Positions 11,415 through 20,974 are shown, counted from the first letter of the stretch. The stretch is DNA of 64,000 bases from Semisulcospira habei (GCA_036245525.1 BTPG01000005.1:213190492-213254491); one strand, 5' to 3'. Notes: generated from the letters alone by a model not told the origin. Numbers and translations: made by a program.

Positions 11415-11507
11415 TCAGTAGTACTCTGGCGGTGGTGCAGATGGGGTTAAATAATCAGGCACAAGTGGTGTAAGTGGCATGGCATTTTTCTGTGAAGTGT
11501 ATGACAT
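11415..11507 (-). CDS. Micro-ORF with PSAP and PPxY motifs (Polinton A)
   Basis: A 30-codon frame starts at the ATG at 11507 and ends in TGA at 11415. Its last residues are TPSAPPPEYY: a P(S/T)AP motif directly followed by PPxY, the two classical late-domain motifs that recruit Tsg101/ESCRT-I and Nedd4-type ligases. The same tail is encoded at the same place in C, D (both TIRs) and, with one deleted base, in B. Codon differences between A and D keep the motif. It lies just downstream of L1 on the same strand in a different frame; upstream codons remain open, so it might also be an appended tail (frameshift or splicing). Function is inferred from motifs only. Confidence 0.55.
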   Translation of the reverse strand: MSYTSQKNAMPLTPLVPDYLTPSAPPPEYY

Positions 11508-11533
11508 TATTAAAGGATTACCAAATCTGATTT

Positions 11534-12229
11534 TTATTTGTTTAAAAGATTGTGTAGTTTTTCTGTGGTTTCATGAACTCTGATCTGTTTTCCCATCTCT
11601 AAAAAACTAGCCTTTAGTTCTTCAACATTTACGGGAGATTGACTACGCATTTTATTTTGTATTTCAGATTTTTGTTTTTTGTAATTATTTAAATCATCCT
11701 GGACCCGCTTAAATTCTTCGTCATCAATACAATTATCATTTAATGCCTTACTGATAATAAGTTTCATACTGCTCAGCTTTGCACCAGCAAGAGTACTCAA
11801 TACTTCATGTTTCTGTAATTTTGTGTGAAACCTTTTGTTTAAGGCTTCCAAACCAAAACAAGTCAGGCATGTAGCAACGCTAACACCCTCAACTGCAATT
11901 CCAATTAAACTTCCAACTCCTGTGGCAAACAGAACAATACCTGCTACAGAACATCCAGCTGAAACTGCACCAACAGCCATTGAAGTATTTTGTACAGAAT
12001 TAAATACTGTCTGATACCTCCTTTTGCATCTGGAGTACCTCGCCTCTTCACTTTCCAAATATTTAATTGCTTCTGTAATATTTATTAAAAGAAATGCGTC
12101 TGCCTGTAATGTTTTATCTGATGCAATTGGCACAGCTATCGCATGTGGATCAGGCGCAAGCGATGTTTTAGTCGTCACATTTGTTTCAGTCGGCTCAAGC
12201 GTTGGTAGTATTGGATAGAATTTTACCAT
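11534..12229 (-). CDS. Polinton gene L1: membrane-hairpin protein (copy A)
   Basis: A 231-residue protein if started at the ATG at 12229, chosen because it sits in the AATAAAAAAAATG context used by the other element genes and matches the start of the C and D copies. An N-terminal variable segment is followed by a basic helix (SRCKRRYQ), a hydrophobic hairpin of about 45 residues rich in small residues (about 85-130), then a helical domain containing KALNDNCIDDEEF and a lysine/glutamine-rich coiled-coil-like segment. I recall similar proteins in Polintons of cnidarians and fish; no function is established to my knowledge. Its frame is intact although neighbouring L2 and L3 are broken. Confidence 0.8.
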   Translation of the reverse strand: MVKFYPILPTLEPTETNVTTKTSLAPDPHAIAVPIASDKTLQADAFLLINITEAIKYLESEEARYSRCKRRYQTVFNSVQNTSMAVGAVSAGCSVAGIVLFATGVGSLIGIAVEGVSVATCLTCFGLEALNKRFHTKLQKHEVLSTLAGAKLSSMKLIISKALNDNCIDDEEFKRVQDDLNNYKKQKSEIQNKMRSQSPVNVEELKASFLEMGKQIRVHETTEKLHNLLNK

Positions 12230-12255
12230 TTTTTTTATTAACAAATATTTTTTAT

Positions 12256-13126
12256 TTAATCAGCAATTACATTTAGCAACTCATCAAAAGTATATAATTT
12301 GCTAGCATAATAAAATGAAACAAGATCAATGTGTTCAAGGTTTATGTAACTTAGACAAACAAAAGTTGTTTTGTCGACCACCACCTTGACAGCGGGAATA
12401 CTGCTCGAAACATTAATAACATCAGCACTTTTTGTAATAGCAATAAAGACCTTTGATGATTCTGATACTGTTTCATTCCATGTAAGCTTTATTCCCTGTG
12501 CAATATCTGCCTCTTTGACAGAAGCTATAGATCTCAAAATAATTTCAAATACTATTGTCGCTTCTCTTGTTATGACTAAGCTTGCTGGCATAAACACAAC
12601 AGAGGTATCTGATCTTCCCTTTCTAGTTGTAAGAAGATACCGCCGTTTCTCATAATTTTCAACTTTCAGTTTTTCTCTGCTATTGTTGTCTGGGGCAAAA
12701 CTTGGAACAAGGCTTACAATAAGCGGCCCGGAATTAACAACCTTCCTAAACACTAAGGCTCCTTCGTCATCAGTTAATACATAAGGTCTAATAAATTCCA
12801 ACTTTATGTCCCAGTCAATTGTTGGTGGCGGTGCAGGCACAGGTGAAACCACCCATTTATTACCCACATGTATTGTAGGGTACGTTATTTACTGGAACAG
12901 GTACAGTAACATCACGCAGCTGACCAAGTTTAGGAATCGGTCTCTCTGTTCCTTCTTTCATGTCATCGATTACTTTCCTCTTGTACATGCCAGTTGAATC
13001 AAGTTCAAAATCATACACCTCTCCCACCTCTCCCTCTTTCTCAAAATCCTGTACATCAGCCAAATCTTTCACCTCTGTTACCGGACATGCAACTGGTATG
13101 ATTCTCGACTTTGGACCAGCACTCAT
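12256..13126 (-). pseudogene. Polinton gene L2 (copy A), frameshifted
   Basis: Homologue of the intact 291-residue L2 of element D (48570-49445). The N-terminal part reads from the ATG at 13126, which is preceded by a TTAATAAAA leader. A small deletion relative to D near 12865-12885 throws the frame, and the rest is open from 12867 down to 12256. The N-terminal 80 residues look disordered and charged; the remainder is predicted from sequence pattern to be mostly beta strand with a conserved YLLTTRKGRSD segment. Function unknown; position among structural genes suggests a virion component. Confidence 0.85.
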
Positions 13127-13146
13127 TTTTATTAACAAAAATAAAA

Positions 13147-13855
13147 TTATTTAACTTCTAACACAACACTAAAATCATGCATAACAACTGGTTTTGTCAT
13201 CTTGATTAGTTACAGATATACACAGTGACTCAAAGAAACTAGAACCTAATTTCTTAAACTGCAAATTAGGAAATCTAACAACTACATTTTCACAATAGAG
13301 TGCAGTTCCAGTTGGTAAGCATCTCAACAAAGTTGAAGGTTTTCCATTGTGTACATTCTCAGTCGTGTTTAGTTCTTTCAAATGAACATTTAGTACTGTG
13401 TGTACTGACAAATTGACAGGACGACTTCCAGTTACTTTAAGTTTATTTGTCTTCAATGTTATTATATTAGAAATAAAATCTTCTTCACCTATTATAATCC
13501 AATCTTCATCTAAATAAAAACCAAGTAAATAAGCAAATTTAATTGATATTTTAAACCAATCTTGTTTCGAAGATTCTAATGTAACAAGTAGGTTAGCTGG
13601 ATTTAAAGTAGCCTTAATATTAAATTTACTTTGAAACCATTCAGCTAAAGTACAAAAGTCATAATACCCAGGTGGTATAGCTTCAGTCTTACCATCAAAA
13701 ATTACTTTATAATTTATATCATCTGTTACATTAAACCACTTTACTGTGTAGAACATTTCATGGATAGCTACAGCCTTGCTACCATCACGATTATCAATCC
13801 CATTAGTTAACCACACTGGTTTGCTTGTGTCAAGATTTGTTAAGGTAATAAACAT
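13147..13855 (-). pseudogene. Polinton gene L3 (copy A): putative minor capsid/penton-like, frameshifted at the end
   Basis: Starts at 13855 in the ATAATAAAATG context, 24 bp from the divergent L4 start. The frame matches D L3 until one extra T near 13194 shifts it, giving a premature stop at 13175; the original C-terminus continues to 13147 in another frame. Ends are very similar to D (GYYDFCTLAEWFQ and the block around GSSFFESLC), but the middle (roughly residues 95-140) is almost unrelated. The beta-rich pattern, with a late block of the vyleEL...LLRCLP type, suggests a single-jelly-roll vertex protein; this is an inference. Confidence 0.7.
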
Positions 13856-13879
13856 TTTATTATCTCATAAAAAAGAAGG
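13856..13879. promoter_or_regulatory. Divergent L3/L4 intergenic region (copy A)
   Basis: Only 24 bp separate the two divergent start codons. It carries ATAATAAA toward L3 and CATAAAAAAG toward L4, so initiation signals for both genes must overlap. D has the equivalent 27-bp gap at 50209-50235. Confidence 0.55.
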
Positions 13880-15133
13880 ATGGAATTTAAATCACCAACC
13901 ATTACCACAATAAACGCATTTCAATTTAATGTGGATGCCAAATATAATGTTGCACCTACTTATGAACAGAAAATAATTCAGCTAAATCAGCTTGATATAG
14001 CTGTAAGCGAACAAGATCTATTTCAAGTCAAAGTACCAAATCCGTTTGACCATTACCTAAACCCTCCAATAACAGATGATGTTACTGCAAGAAAGTGGTC
14101 CTCTAGCCCACTACAGATGTTTCAAAACCAGCTCAACTTTGCTATACTGTGTTCAACTACAGGCTGTGGTGTTTCATTCACAGACCATTTGAATCACTCA
14201 AACAAACTTATTAGGTCTGTGTATCGTTTCCATGTTTATTACCAGCTTAGACATATTTTGTCAGAACTTCATACACCTCTACCCACTGAATCCAGTTTCA
14301 ACAGATTTAACAACCCCATGGATATGAAAGCATTTGAACGCATCTGTAATGAATTTAACATCAGCCCTGGTTCCCGTGCCGGGTATGACTTCACACAAAA
14401 ACTTGATGATCACAACGGCATTGGTACACTGTATTACGCTTTGAGTCACAGACAATACCCTCAAGATTACTACCCTGGTTACACTTCATTCTCATCAAAA
14501 TCACAAGTCTGGATAGGTTCAATTGAACAGAAACAGTCTAATGCCTGGACCACATTTATTTTAGACAAAAGTGACGGGTTTACTCAAGCGGGAGTCGAGC
14601 GCGTAAATGAGTCAATCAGAACATATGTCTGGTGTATACTAGGTGCACAATCACTAACAAAATCGAATATTTTGAATGGAAGTGGAAAATTTGAATCTCA
14701 AAAACAGTTTCTCGCAAACTTAGAAGATTCAATTAACTCAACAGTTGATCTCCCATCAAGCATACAATGCTACCAAGACGTACTCAGATATGCCAGATCA
14801 AAAGTTGACTTTGTAGTAGGCATCGGGTTATACATGTTACCATCTGACCTTCAACTCCAAATGGGTACAATAACAAATTATAATAATGAAATAATTGCTG
14901 CTGGTAGTGATCAAAAACTAGGTCTCAATAAAACTGTAAACTTAGGAGCAACCACTGCGCATGTACAGTTGTTTAAACCATTACAAGCGGTTACTTCCCC
15001 TGCTCCAACAACCATACAGCCAGTAACACCCCAAACGCCGCTACCAATCCCTGACACACATGAGTCAGAAAGAACCGCATTGACAATAGGATTAACAGGA
15101 TTAGGTATAGTACTTCTTTACCTGTTTCATTAA
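13880..15133 (+). CDS. Polinton gene L4: tail-anchored structural protein (copy A)
   Basis: An intact 417-residue protein. The large N-terminal domain (about 1-350) has no family I can name; it includes conserved YNVAPTYEQKIIQLNQL near residue 21 and SKVDFVVGIGLYMLPSDLQL near 310. A proline/threonine-rich linker (about 365-395) leads to a C-terminal hydrophobic anchor TALTIGLTGLGIVLLYLFH at the extreme end, as in tail-anchored proteins. Its 3' end overlaps the convergent L5 by 33 bp. This gene in outer element B is the site of the D insertion. A virion or assembly-membrane protein is plausible. Confidence 0.85.
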   Translation: MEFKSPTITTINAFQFNVDAKYNVAPTYEQKIIQLNQLDIAVSEQDLFQVKVPNPFDHYLNPPITDDVTARKWSSSPLQMFQNQLNFAILCSTTGCGVSFTDHLNHSNKLIRSVYRFHVYYQLRHILSELHTPLPTESSFNRFNNPMDMKAFERICNEFNISPGSRAGYDFTQKLDDHNGIGTLYYALSHRQYPQDYYPGYTSFSSKSQVWIGSIEQKQSNAWTTFILDKSDGFTQAGVERVNESIRTYVWCILGAQSLTKSNILNGSGKFESQKQFLANLEDSINSTVDLPSSIQCYQDVLRYARSKVDFVVGIGLYMLPSDLQLQMGTITNYNNEIIAAGSDQKLGLNKTVNLGATTAHVQLFKPLQAVTSPAPTTIQPVTPQTPLPIPDTHESERTALTIGLTGLGIVLLYLFH

Positions 15134-16348
15134 ATAACCCACCATTAACCCTCCTACTGTCACCAAAAAGACCCAAACATGCTCTGCCATAAACCCAACT
15201 ACCTTTGCTGTAATACTAATCAACCTACTAACAACTGTGCCAATTATATTGGGTAATGAATTCATTGCTTTTATAGCCAATTTCTTAAGCAGGTCTGAAA
15301 TGTGAGACAGTTGTTTCTTTACCCACGACTGTAAATCTTTTGGATCAGTTGGTGCCAGGGTTGGTGGTGCTGGGGCTGGTGGTGCTGGACCCCCACCACC
15401 CCCACCCCCGGAGACAGCCAACACAACAGTACTGATAATAAATCCAAGAGCAGTAATTAAACTAGCAATTGTGATACCCTGTTCTCTGAAAAGTGTTTTC
15501 AATCTCTCATCCAAAGTAGTGTCTTCGTGAAGTATTTTCTGAATAGTTTCTCTAATCCTGTTAACTTGTGTTTTCAGTTTTTCCCTCCCAATACTAATCA
15601 CTTCTAATCGTCCCGATCTTTCTATCTGCAAATCATTTAATCTGTGTTGGATTCTTTCTTTCATATCTGTGTCAAGATTCCCATTGTCAGCTGTAGCCAG
15701 TTTCTCTTTTTCTCGTTTTATGTGTTTATCAAGCTCACCCAGTTTGGCAACATTATTTACCATCTCACCTCTTATCGTCTGTAGAAATTTATCCAAACCC
15801 ATAATCTCCCGCATTGACAAAGGTGGGTCGTCTACTGTTTTCATAGCATCATTTAATTGACCTTCAGTAAATGAGGTTTCTTGTATCACTGTGTTTGCTA
15901 TTTCTGGTAGGCTTGTTACTGCTGCCATTTTAATTTGTTGTGCCGTTGGTAACTTTGTTTGCGTGTCGTGAAGGGCAGTAACAATTTGTGGTGTCAACTT
16001 TTTACTGGTACCAACACCAAGGTAATGCTGCAGTGCTGACTCACCACCCACTTCACCTTTAATTGTACTTAAAGCTCTAAACTTAGCAGTGTTATTTTTA
16101 TGTGTTAGATACACTTCCCCTTTGTCTGTATTTACAAATAAGTGTCCTTTATCATATTTAAACTGATTAGGATCTATTACATCTGGGCGGACACCAACAC
16201 TGTTATAAAATGAGTTTACTTTGTCTTTTAACAGTTCGTGATACATACTAGAAGTAGTTACCATTCCAGTCATATCTGTGATACTGGTATCTGAGGCATC
16301 CAAGACATCCATTTCAAAATCACCATGATTAAATCCTCCTGCGGCCAT
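15101..16348 (-). CDS. Polinton gene L5: coiled-coil double-membrane protein (copy A)
   Basis: 415 residues from the ATG at 16348 (an earlier in-frame ATG at 16423 lies inside the MCP gene and is rejected). A charged coiled-coil-like region (about 195-285) precedes transmembrane segment ITIASLITALGFIISTVVLA (about 292-311), a Gly/Pro/Ala-rich linker, an amphipathic region, and a C-terminal segment VWVFLVTVGGLMVGYLM (about 391-407). Proteins of this plan are common in metazoan Polintons in my recollection. Intact here, but frameshifted in D and in the B right part. Confidence 0.85.
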   Translation of the reverse strand: MAAGGFNHGDFEMDVLDASDTSITDMTGMVTTSSMYHELLKDKVNSFYNSVGVRPDVIDPNQFKYDKGHLFVNTDKGEVYLTHKNNTAKFRALSTIKGEVGGESALQHYLGVGTSKKLTPQIVTALHDTQTKLPTAQQIKMAAVTSLPEIANTVIQETSFTEGQLNDAMKTVDDPPLSMREIMGLDKFLQTIRGEMVNNVAKLGELDKHIKREKEKLATADNGNLDTDMKERIQHRLNDLQIERSGRLEVISIGREKLKTQVNRIRETIQKILHEDTTLDERLKTLFREQGITIASLITALGFIISTVVLAVSGGGGGGGPAPPAPAPPTLAPTDPKDLQSWVKKQLSHISDLLKKLAIKAMNSLPNIIGTVVSRLISITAKVVGFMAEHVWVFLVTVGGLMVGYLMKQVKKYYT

Positions 16349-16389
16349 CGTTTTTATTAATTTAATATTTTTTATTGTGCATAATAAAA
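16349..16389. promoter_or_regulatory. Divergent L5/MCP promoter region (copy A)
   Basis: 41 bp between divergent starts, almost pure A/T, with TTAATAAAAACG reading into L5 and CATAATAAAA reading into MCP. The D counterpart is 52730-52766. Confidence 0.55.
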
Positions 16390-17676
16390 ATGACACAGTC
16401 TTACGGATCAAAGTTAGACCCATATAGAAAACTACGTGAGCCTCTTGGTGTTAAGGGCATTAGGCAATCAATCGTCAACACAAACAATCCAAGTACCATA
16501 GACCAGAACCAAACACTTACCGTCAAGTTTCCAAACCTAGGTCCCAGTGACGTTATTGTTCCTGACACTGCACGCCTTGCATTTAATATTGAACTATCAT
16601 CAGACGCAGATGTAAACAGAACACTAGTTGACAATCTTGGCAGAGCAATTGTTAGAACTATTAAAGTAAAACTTGAAGGTCAGGAAGTGTTTAGTCTTGA
16701 CGATGCAGATGTGTTCTACTGTTACAAAGATCTTTGGCCTACAAGAGAAGAACGAGAAGACCGTATTTACCAAGGCATACAATCTGATAATGTTGGTAAA
16801 CTTCAAATCGATGCCGGAGATAAGGTAACTACTGGGGTAGCAAAGGAAGTTATTATAGCTGAAACATATGGAACTAGGTTTTACATTCCACTTGAGTTTG
16901 AAATCCTAACAGCGCATTTACCTTATTACCAAGGGGCACTGAATAACCGTCTGAGTTTTGAACTAACCTTCAATGATTACTCCAAAGTTATAAAATCATC
17001 TGATCTCAATGCAACATACAAGATCTCTAACATATCTTTGGAATACGAAATTGTCACACACACTGAACTAGCTAGACTCATACAAAATCAGTACCAGTCA
17101 AGACTTCCAATTTATTATGACCGAGTGATTAGACATAGTTTAATACCCAAAGACAAGAGTGACCCAATGTGGAACATAAACTTGAACACACCTGCCAAGT
17201 CACTGAAAGGCATTCTTATGTTGTTTGTTGAACCAGCAGGCCCATACAAAAGGGATTCAGAAAAATTTTACAATCCTAAGATTACACATTTGTCCTGCAC
17301 AATCGAAGGCCGCCCTAATCAAGTGTATGCGTCTGGAATGCTGCCTTATCAACACTACGACGATATCACAAAGTATTTTGCAGGTGGAAGGATTAGAGAT
17401 AAACCAGCAAACATTGCGTGCAAAGATTTACATCTGTATGACGTTAGGATCGGACAATACCTGACAAACAAGTATGCACTGTGGCTAGACCTTCACAGTA
17501 CGGACGATGATTACCTTCATGGATCAGGACGTACTGTTGAGAACGGTAGTGATGGGATTACAATTCAGATACAAAAGAAGGTTGAAACTGCTGCAGCCAT
17601 AAATATATATTTGTACCTGATATATGACGCACAACTCAATATACAAGAGTGCAGACTGAGTGGACACATATATTAA
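16390..17676 (+). CDS. Putative major capsid protein of Polinton A
   Basis: 428 residues from the ATG at 16390 (the upstream in-frame ATG at 16375 lacks conservation of its residues as coding and falls in the shared promoter). The protein is beta-rich and strongly conserved with D, with blocks LDDADVFYCYKDLW, RLPIYYDRVIRHSLI and the C-terminal INIYLYLIYDAQLNI. Length and position directly before the packaging ATPase fit the double-jelly-roll hexon-type capsid protein of Polintons/adintoviruses. No structure-level proof is possible from sequence alone. The frame is intact in this otherwise decaying copy. Confidence 0.7.
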   Translation: MTQSYGSKLDPYRKLREPLGVKGIRQSIVNTNNPSTIDQNQTLTVKFPNLGPSDVIVPDTARLAFNIELSSDADVNRTLVDNLGRAIVRTIKVKLEGQEVFSLDDADVFYCYKDLWPTREEREDRIYQGIQSDNVGKLQIDAGDKVTTGVAKEVIIAETYGTRFYIPLEFEILTAHLPYYQGALNNRLSFELTFNDYSKVIKSSDLNATYKISNISLEYEIVTHTELARLIQNQYQSRLPIYYDRVIRHSLIPKDKSDPMWNINLNTPAKSLKGILMLFVEPAGPYKRDSEKFYNPKITHLSCTIEGRPNQVYASGMLPYQHYDDITKYFAGGRIRDKPANIACKDLHLYDVRIGQYLTNKYALWLDLHSTDDDYLHGSGRTVENGSDGITIQIQKKVETAAAINIYLYLIYDAQLNIQECRLSGHIY

Positions 17677-17695
17677 AATTATATTGTGTATTAAA

Positions 17696-18308
17696 ATGAA
17701 CCGGAGCTTAATGACACTCGATCCACACTGTGGATTGTTTTGTGGTGCCACAGGGTGTGGTAAAACTGAATTTGTACTTGACTTATTACAAACAAGATAC
17801 ATCTGTCACTTTGAAAACATAGTAATATTTTGTCCTACAATAAAACACAACAAAGCTTTTCACAACCGTTTATTCATTTGGACTGACAGCAATATATACT
17901 TAGTTGACCCTGAGAAAAAACTGAATGAATACCTGCTGTATTTTTACGAGCAATTTAAAGGACAGCCAACTTTGTTTATTGTTGATGACTGCTCAGCAGA
18001 GAAAGACATTGTCAAAAAGAGAAACACTCTAGCAGAACTTGCCTTCAGTGGCAGACACGCAAATGTTAGTGTATGGATTCTCACTCAGAAATATAATGTT
18101 GTACTGAAAGATTTTCGAGAACAATTAAAGTTTATCTGTTTTGTTGTACTGTAAGGATCGTGACAGCTTTGAAGACTGTCTCAGAGAGAACAATGTCATC
18201 CCAAATAAACATGAACGGGATGATGTAAAACATAAACTGAATTCAACTAAGCATCTAAAGCTCATTTTAAAGACAGATCAGCCCACAGGGTATGGGTTAG
18301 TAAATTAA
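17696..18308 (+). pseudogene. FtsK/HerA-type packaging ATPase (copy A), frameshifted
   Basis: Starts at 17696 in the ATTAAAATG context 17 bp after MCP. Walker A GATGCGKT and Walker B LFIVDDC are present, as is the SGRHANVSVWILTQKYN block (sensor/arginine region). One extra base near 18140 relative to D creates a premature stop at 18154; the original C-terminus remains readable to 18308 in another frame. The role in intact relatives is ATP-driven DNA packaging into the capsid. Confidence 0.9.
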
Positions 18309-18627
18309 TTTATTCTTTTGTTGTCTAATAAAAAATGACAGACGGACAAATCATACAGGTGCTTGATCTCACACACTGTTTCAAAGATGTTATGCATTTT
18401 ATTGACTTAAAGGTCAACCACAGTGCTTGGTGAAAAAAGTTTCTGCTGAAAGAACTTTACTAAATAATACCAGATGCAAAACAATCGGTAAGCAAAGCTC
18501 TACCGTTTAATAGATATCGATCACTGAAAGTGGGATTTCCTACCTGTAATTAAGGGTAAGGGAAGTAATAATCTGAAACGCAGCTATCGCTGATGTCCCC
18601 TCGCAGTGACGTCAGCAGCTGTATACA
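18309..18627. other. Polinton A breakpoint and flank
   Basis: 18335 is the ATG of a D ORF131 homologue, preceded by TCTAATAAAAA. Homology ends at about 18350. The following 280 bp show no Polinton similarity and lead into the first exon of the P2X7-like gene; a host promoter is likely there. Confidence 0.6.
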
Positions 18628-19099
18628 ATGGCCGACTGCGAAGAAGTTACAAGCGAGACAAGCAGTGTTTCTTCACTCGATTCTTTACTCGATCTGTCGT
18701 GTTACAGCAGTGAGTTTGGATGTGTGAATGACCCTATTAACACTGTGCAACCTTATCAGTTTGAACCTGAGGCTGAGCTACCCAATGCCGAGTTTGAAGA
18801 AGCACCCGACAGACGATTTGAGCGAGTCTCTCGAACGCATGCTGTTTACCAACTGGTAAGTAACTTGTTTACATGTTATCAAAGAGCTATGTCTATGATG
18901 TTAGATAGTGTGTGGCTAGTCTTATTCAAGTTACTCGTACATATGTATGTTGAATCGATGGCGGTAGAACTTGTTTTGCAGTCAATAATTTGTAAAGTTG
19001 TGCGATGTTTTAACTTTCGCTCTTGATGCAATTCATACAGTCATGGTCCCACTCAATCATTGCTAGCAGTCCCCCTAACTAAAACTAGCCAAATGAGTA

Positions 19100-19121
19100 C
19101 ACGTATGGATATATATATATG

Positions 19122-19158
<37 letters not shown>
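19100..19158. repeat. TA/TG microsatellite in intron 1
   Basis: A run of TATATATA followed by about 13 TG dinucleotides. Confidence 0.95.
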
Positions 19159-19162
<4 letters not shown>

Positions 19163-19594
19163 CCAATGGATTATAATTTATTGTTTTGCCTAGACCTATT
19201 AGTCACTACCATGATAGTCCGTTTCAATAGCTTGTAGACTGCACAGAACTTGAAGTTGAACTGAACTTGTAAAAAATTGTGTGTGTGCAGGTGTCAGTGT
19301 GCAAACTGTGTTGGCATGGGCTCGATCCGGGAATGCTGCTGTTGTCAAGAAATTCCAGAAATGGAATCACTGACAGTAAGTGCAGGAGTGGGCTGCATCA
19401 CCGACCATCCTGGCTTCAGCTCAGTGTGCTTGGACCTCTACGTCTTAGAGACCTGCTATTCCTGGTACAACCAGCAGTATGGGAGAGCTATACAGGATGC
19501 TAACGAGTAAGTTATATTTCCGTTATAAATTGTAATCGTGATGCTATAAATAGGTCTGTGTCATAAATATGCACAAATAAATAATACTACTAAT

Positions 19595-19840
19595 AAAATT
19601 AGGATCTCACCTATATTTGACACCTTACTCTTTAATTCAAGCGATTGCTAATTTTGAAATCTAACACTAGCCCAAACCCTAACTCTGAATCCGATTTAAG
19701 TCAGGGGTTAGGATAAAGGACAAACCGTTAAATTCAATGTTAGGGTTAGGGTTTGGTCTAGGGTTAGAGTTGAAAATTAGAGATAGCTTGAATTAGAAAG
19801 TAAGGTGTCAAAGATGGATGAGATCTTAAAATTATAATAA
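19595..19840. mobile_element. Near-palindromic MITE with telomere-like core, intron 2
   Basis: Inverted arms of about 55 bp (ATCTCAC...TTGACACCTTACT and complement) continue inward into CCCAAACCCTAAC / GTTAGGGTTAGGG. AAAATTA occurs on both sides and may be the target duplication. No ORF. Confidence 0.75.
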
Positions 19841-20330
19841 TAAAGAAAATTTATACCGTGCATTTTCCTAAATAACAATTAAATTTAAAGCGCACTCTCA
19901 CACATTAATAAAAGTCATACATACAGATAATTACACACACATTCGTATTAAGAAAAGCAAGGTGGGAGATGTGGGGTGGGGGTGGTGGTCAATGAGATGA
20001 TGTTAGATATTTATACATTAGCCAAAAAAAAAAAAGAATATAAATTTACGATGCCACATTTAAGTTTCAACAGAAATATTTTCGAGATAGGTTTTAAGAT
20101 TTGACTTAAAGTGGAAATTACTGGGATGTTTTGAACAAAAACAGTAATAAAATAAAAAATAAAATTGTCAGACATTCATTTTGATGTCAAGATATTTAAT
20201 TTATTTGCATGTGCTAATTCTGAGAAAAAGTAATATTTAGAGTTAGTTACTTATACATTGCTTTAGGTCCAGTCGACTGCTTAGAGCCGTATCAGGACCC
20301 CAATAATATTTAGAGGAATATTTTCAAGTA

Positions 20331-20507
20331 CGGTAAAAGCCGGATAGTACGACACGCCAGTGACCTTCAAAATTGTGTTGTTATATCCGGTTGACATATT
20401 ATCCAACGGGCCGAATACAAGGATTTTGGCCGGGACCCAGCTTTTTGTGTCTTCATATCCGGATGTCGTTATATCCGACGTTGTACTAACCGGCTTTGAC
20501 TGCACAT
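20331..20507. mobile_element. MITE with AAAGCCGG termini, copy 1
   Basis: Inverted ends AAAGCCGGATAGTACGAC and GTACTAACCGGCTTTGACTG. The interior is related to the copy at 20975-21118. The ends resemble pogo/Tc1-type non-autonomous elements. Confidence 0.7.
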
Positions 20508-20974
20508 TGATTGTTTACTGTCGTTATTACTGTATATTATTATTGTATGCTTGTTTTTCTTTCCAGGCGGTATCGGTATGTAGCTTACCGCATGCTTGTG
20601 CGGTAGATCTGGAAGTGGCTGGGGAGGGACATCAGGGTCACCTTACCAGCTTATGCGGTAACAAGAATCCGGAAACAGTTTCCGAGCGCAGATGGGCAGT
20701 ACGCTGGTTATAGGGACCCAGAATAATGTGACAATACATCTGACAGCACTGGCCCATTTTTGCATCGTTATGTGTTTCAAATATATTCATAATATACTGT
20801 CATTATTATTATTACATGGACAAAAAACCATTTTGATGTGTGTTTGTAGTCTGTTCAGCTTGTTTTACGCGCTGGTTTAAAAAAAAAGAAGTGTGTTTGC
20901 ATTTATTTATAATTATGAAACAGAAGTGCAACACTAAAATCATGTGTAGTTTGTAACATACATGTAGTGGCAAC

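Larger units (their letters stand above)
10945..18350. mobile_element. Polinton A: left half of a Polinton/Maverick element, 3' truncated
   Basis: The gene order L1(-) L2(-) L3(-) L4(+) L5(-) MCP(+) ATPase(+) matches the complete inner element D. The left terminus is inferred at 10945, where AGAGAAAG mirrors the proven D terminus AGAGATAG. Homology to D stops a few codons into the ORF131 homologue (ATG at 18335, homology ends near 18350), so PolB, integrase, R1-R4 and the right TIR are lost. L2, L3 and the ATPase are frameshifted; L1, L4, L5 and MCP are intact. Confidence 0.93.
18628..20726 (+). pseudogene. P2X7 cytoplasmic-domain-like gene, three exons, premature stop
   Basis: Exon 1 (18628-18855) encodes an acidic/serine-rich start ending at CTG|GTAAGT. 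Exon 2 (about 19291-19506) carries the Cys cluster CQCANC, then CCCCQEIPEM and GCITDHPGFSSVC, and ends at a GTAAGT donor. Exon 3 (20567-20726) encodes IRVTLPAYAVTRIRKQFPSA and DGQYAGYRDPE, closely like the C-terminal ballast domain of P2X7 receptors. No channel or transmembrane part is visible, as in the many free-standing invertebrate proteins of this kind. Exon 3 has an in-frame TAG at 20604-20606 where a Trp-type codon is expected, and exon 1 joins exon 2 in frame only with a cryptic acceptor at 19297. Probably a pseudogene, or a gene with assembly errors. Confidence 0.8.

Noticed and set aside
16375..16389. Upstream in-frame ATG for MCP
   Set aside because: It lies in the 41-bp divergent promoter, and all element genes start right after the AATAAAA motif, which favours 16390 (and 52767 in D).
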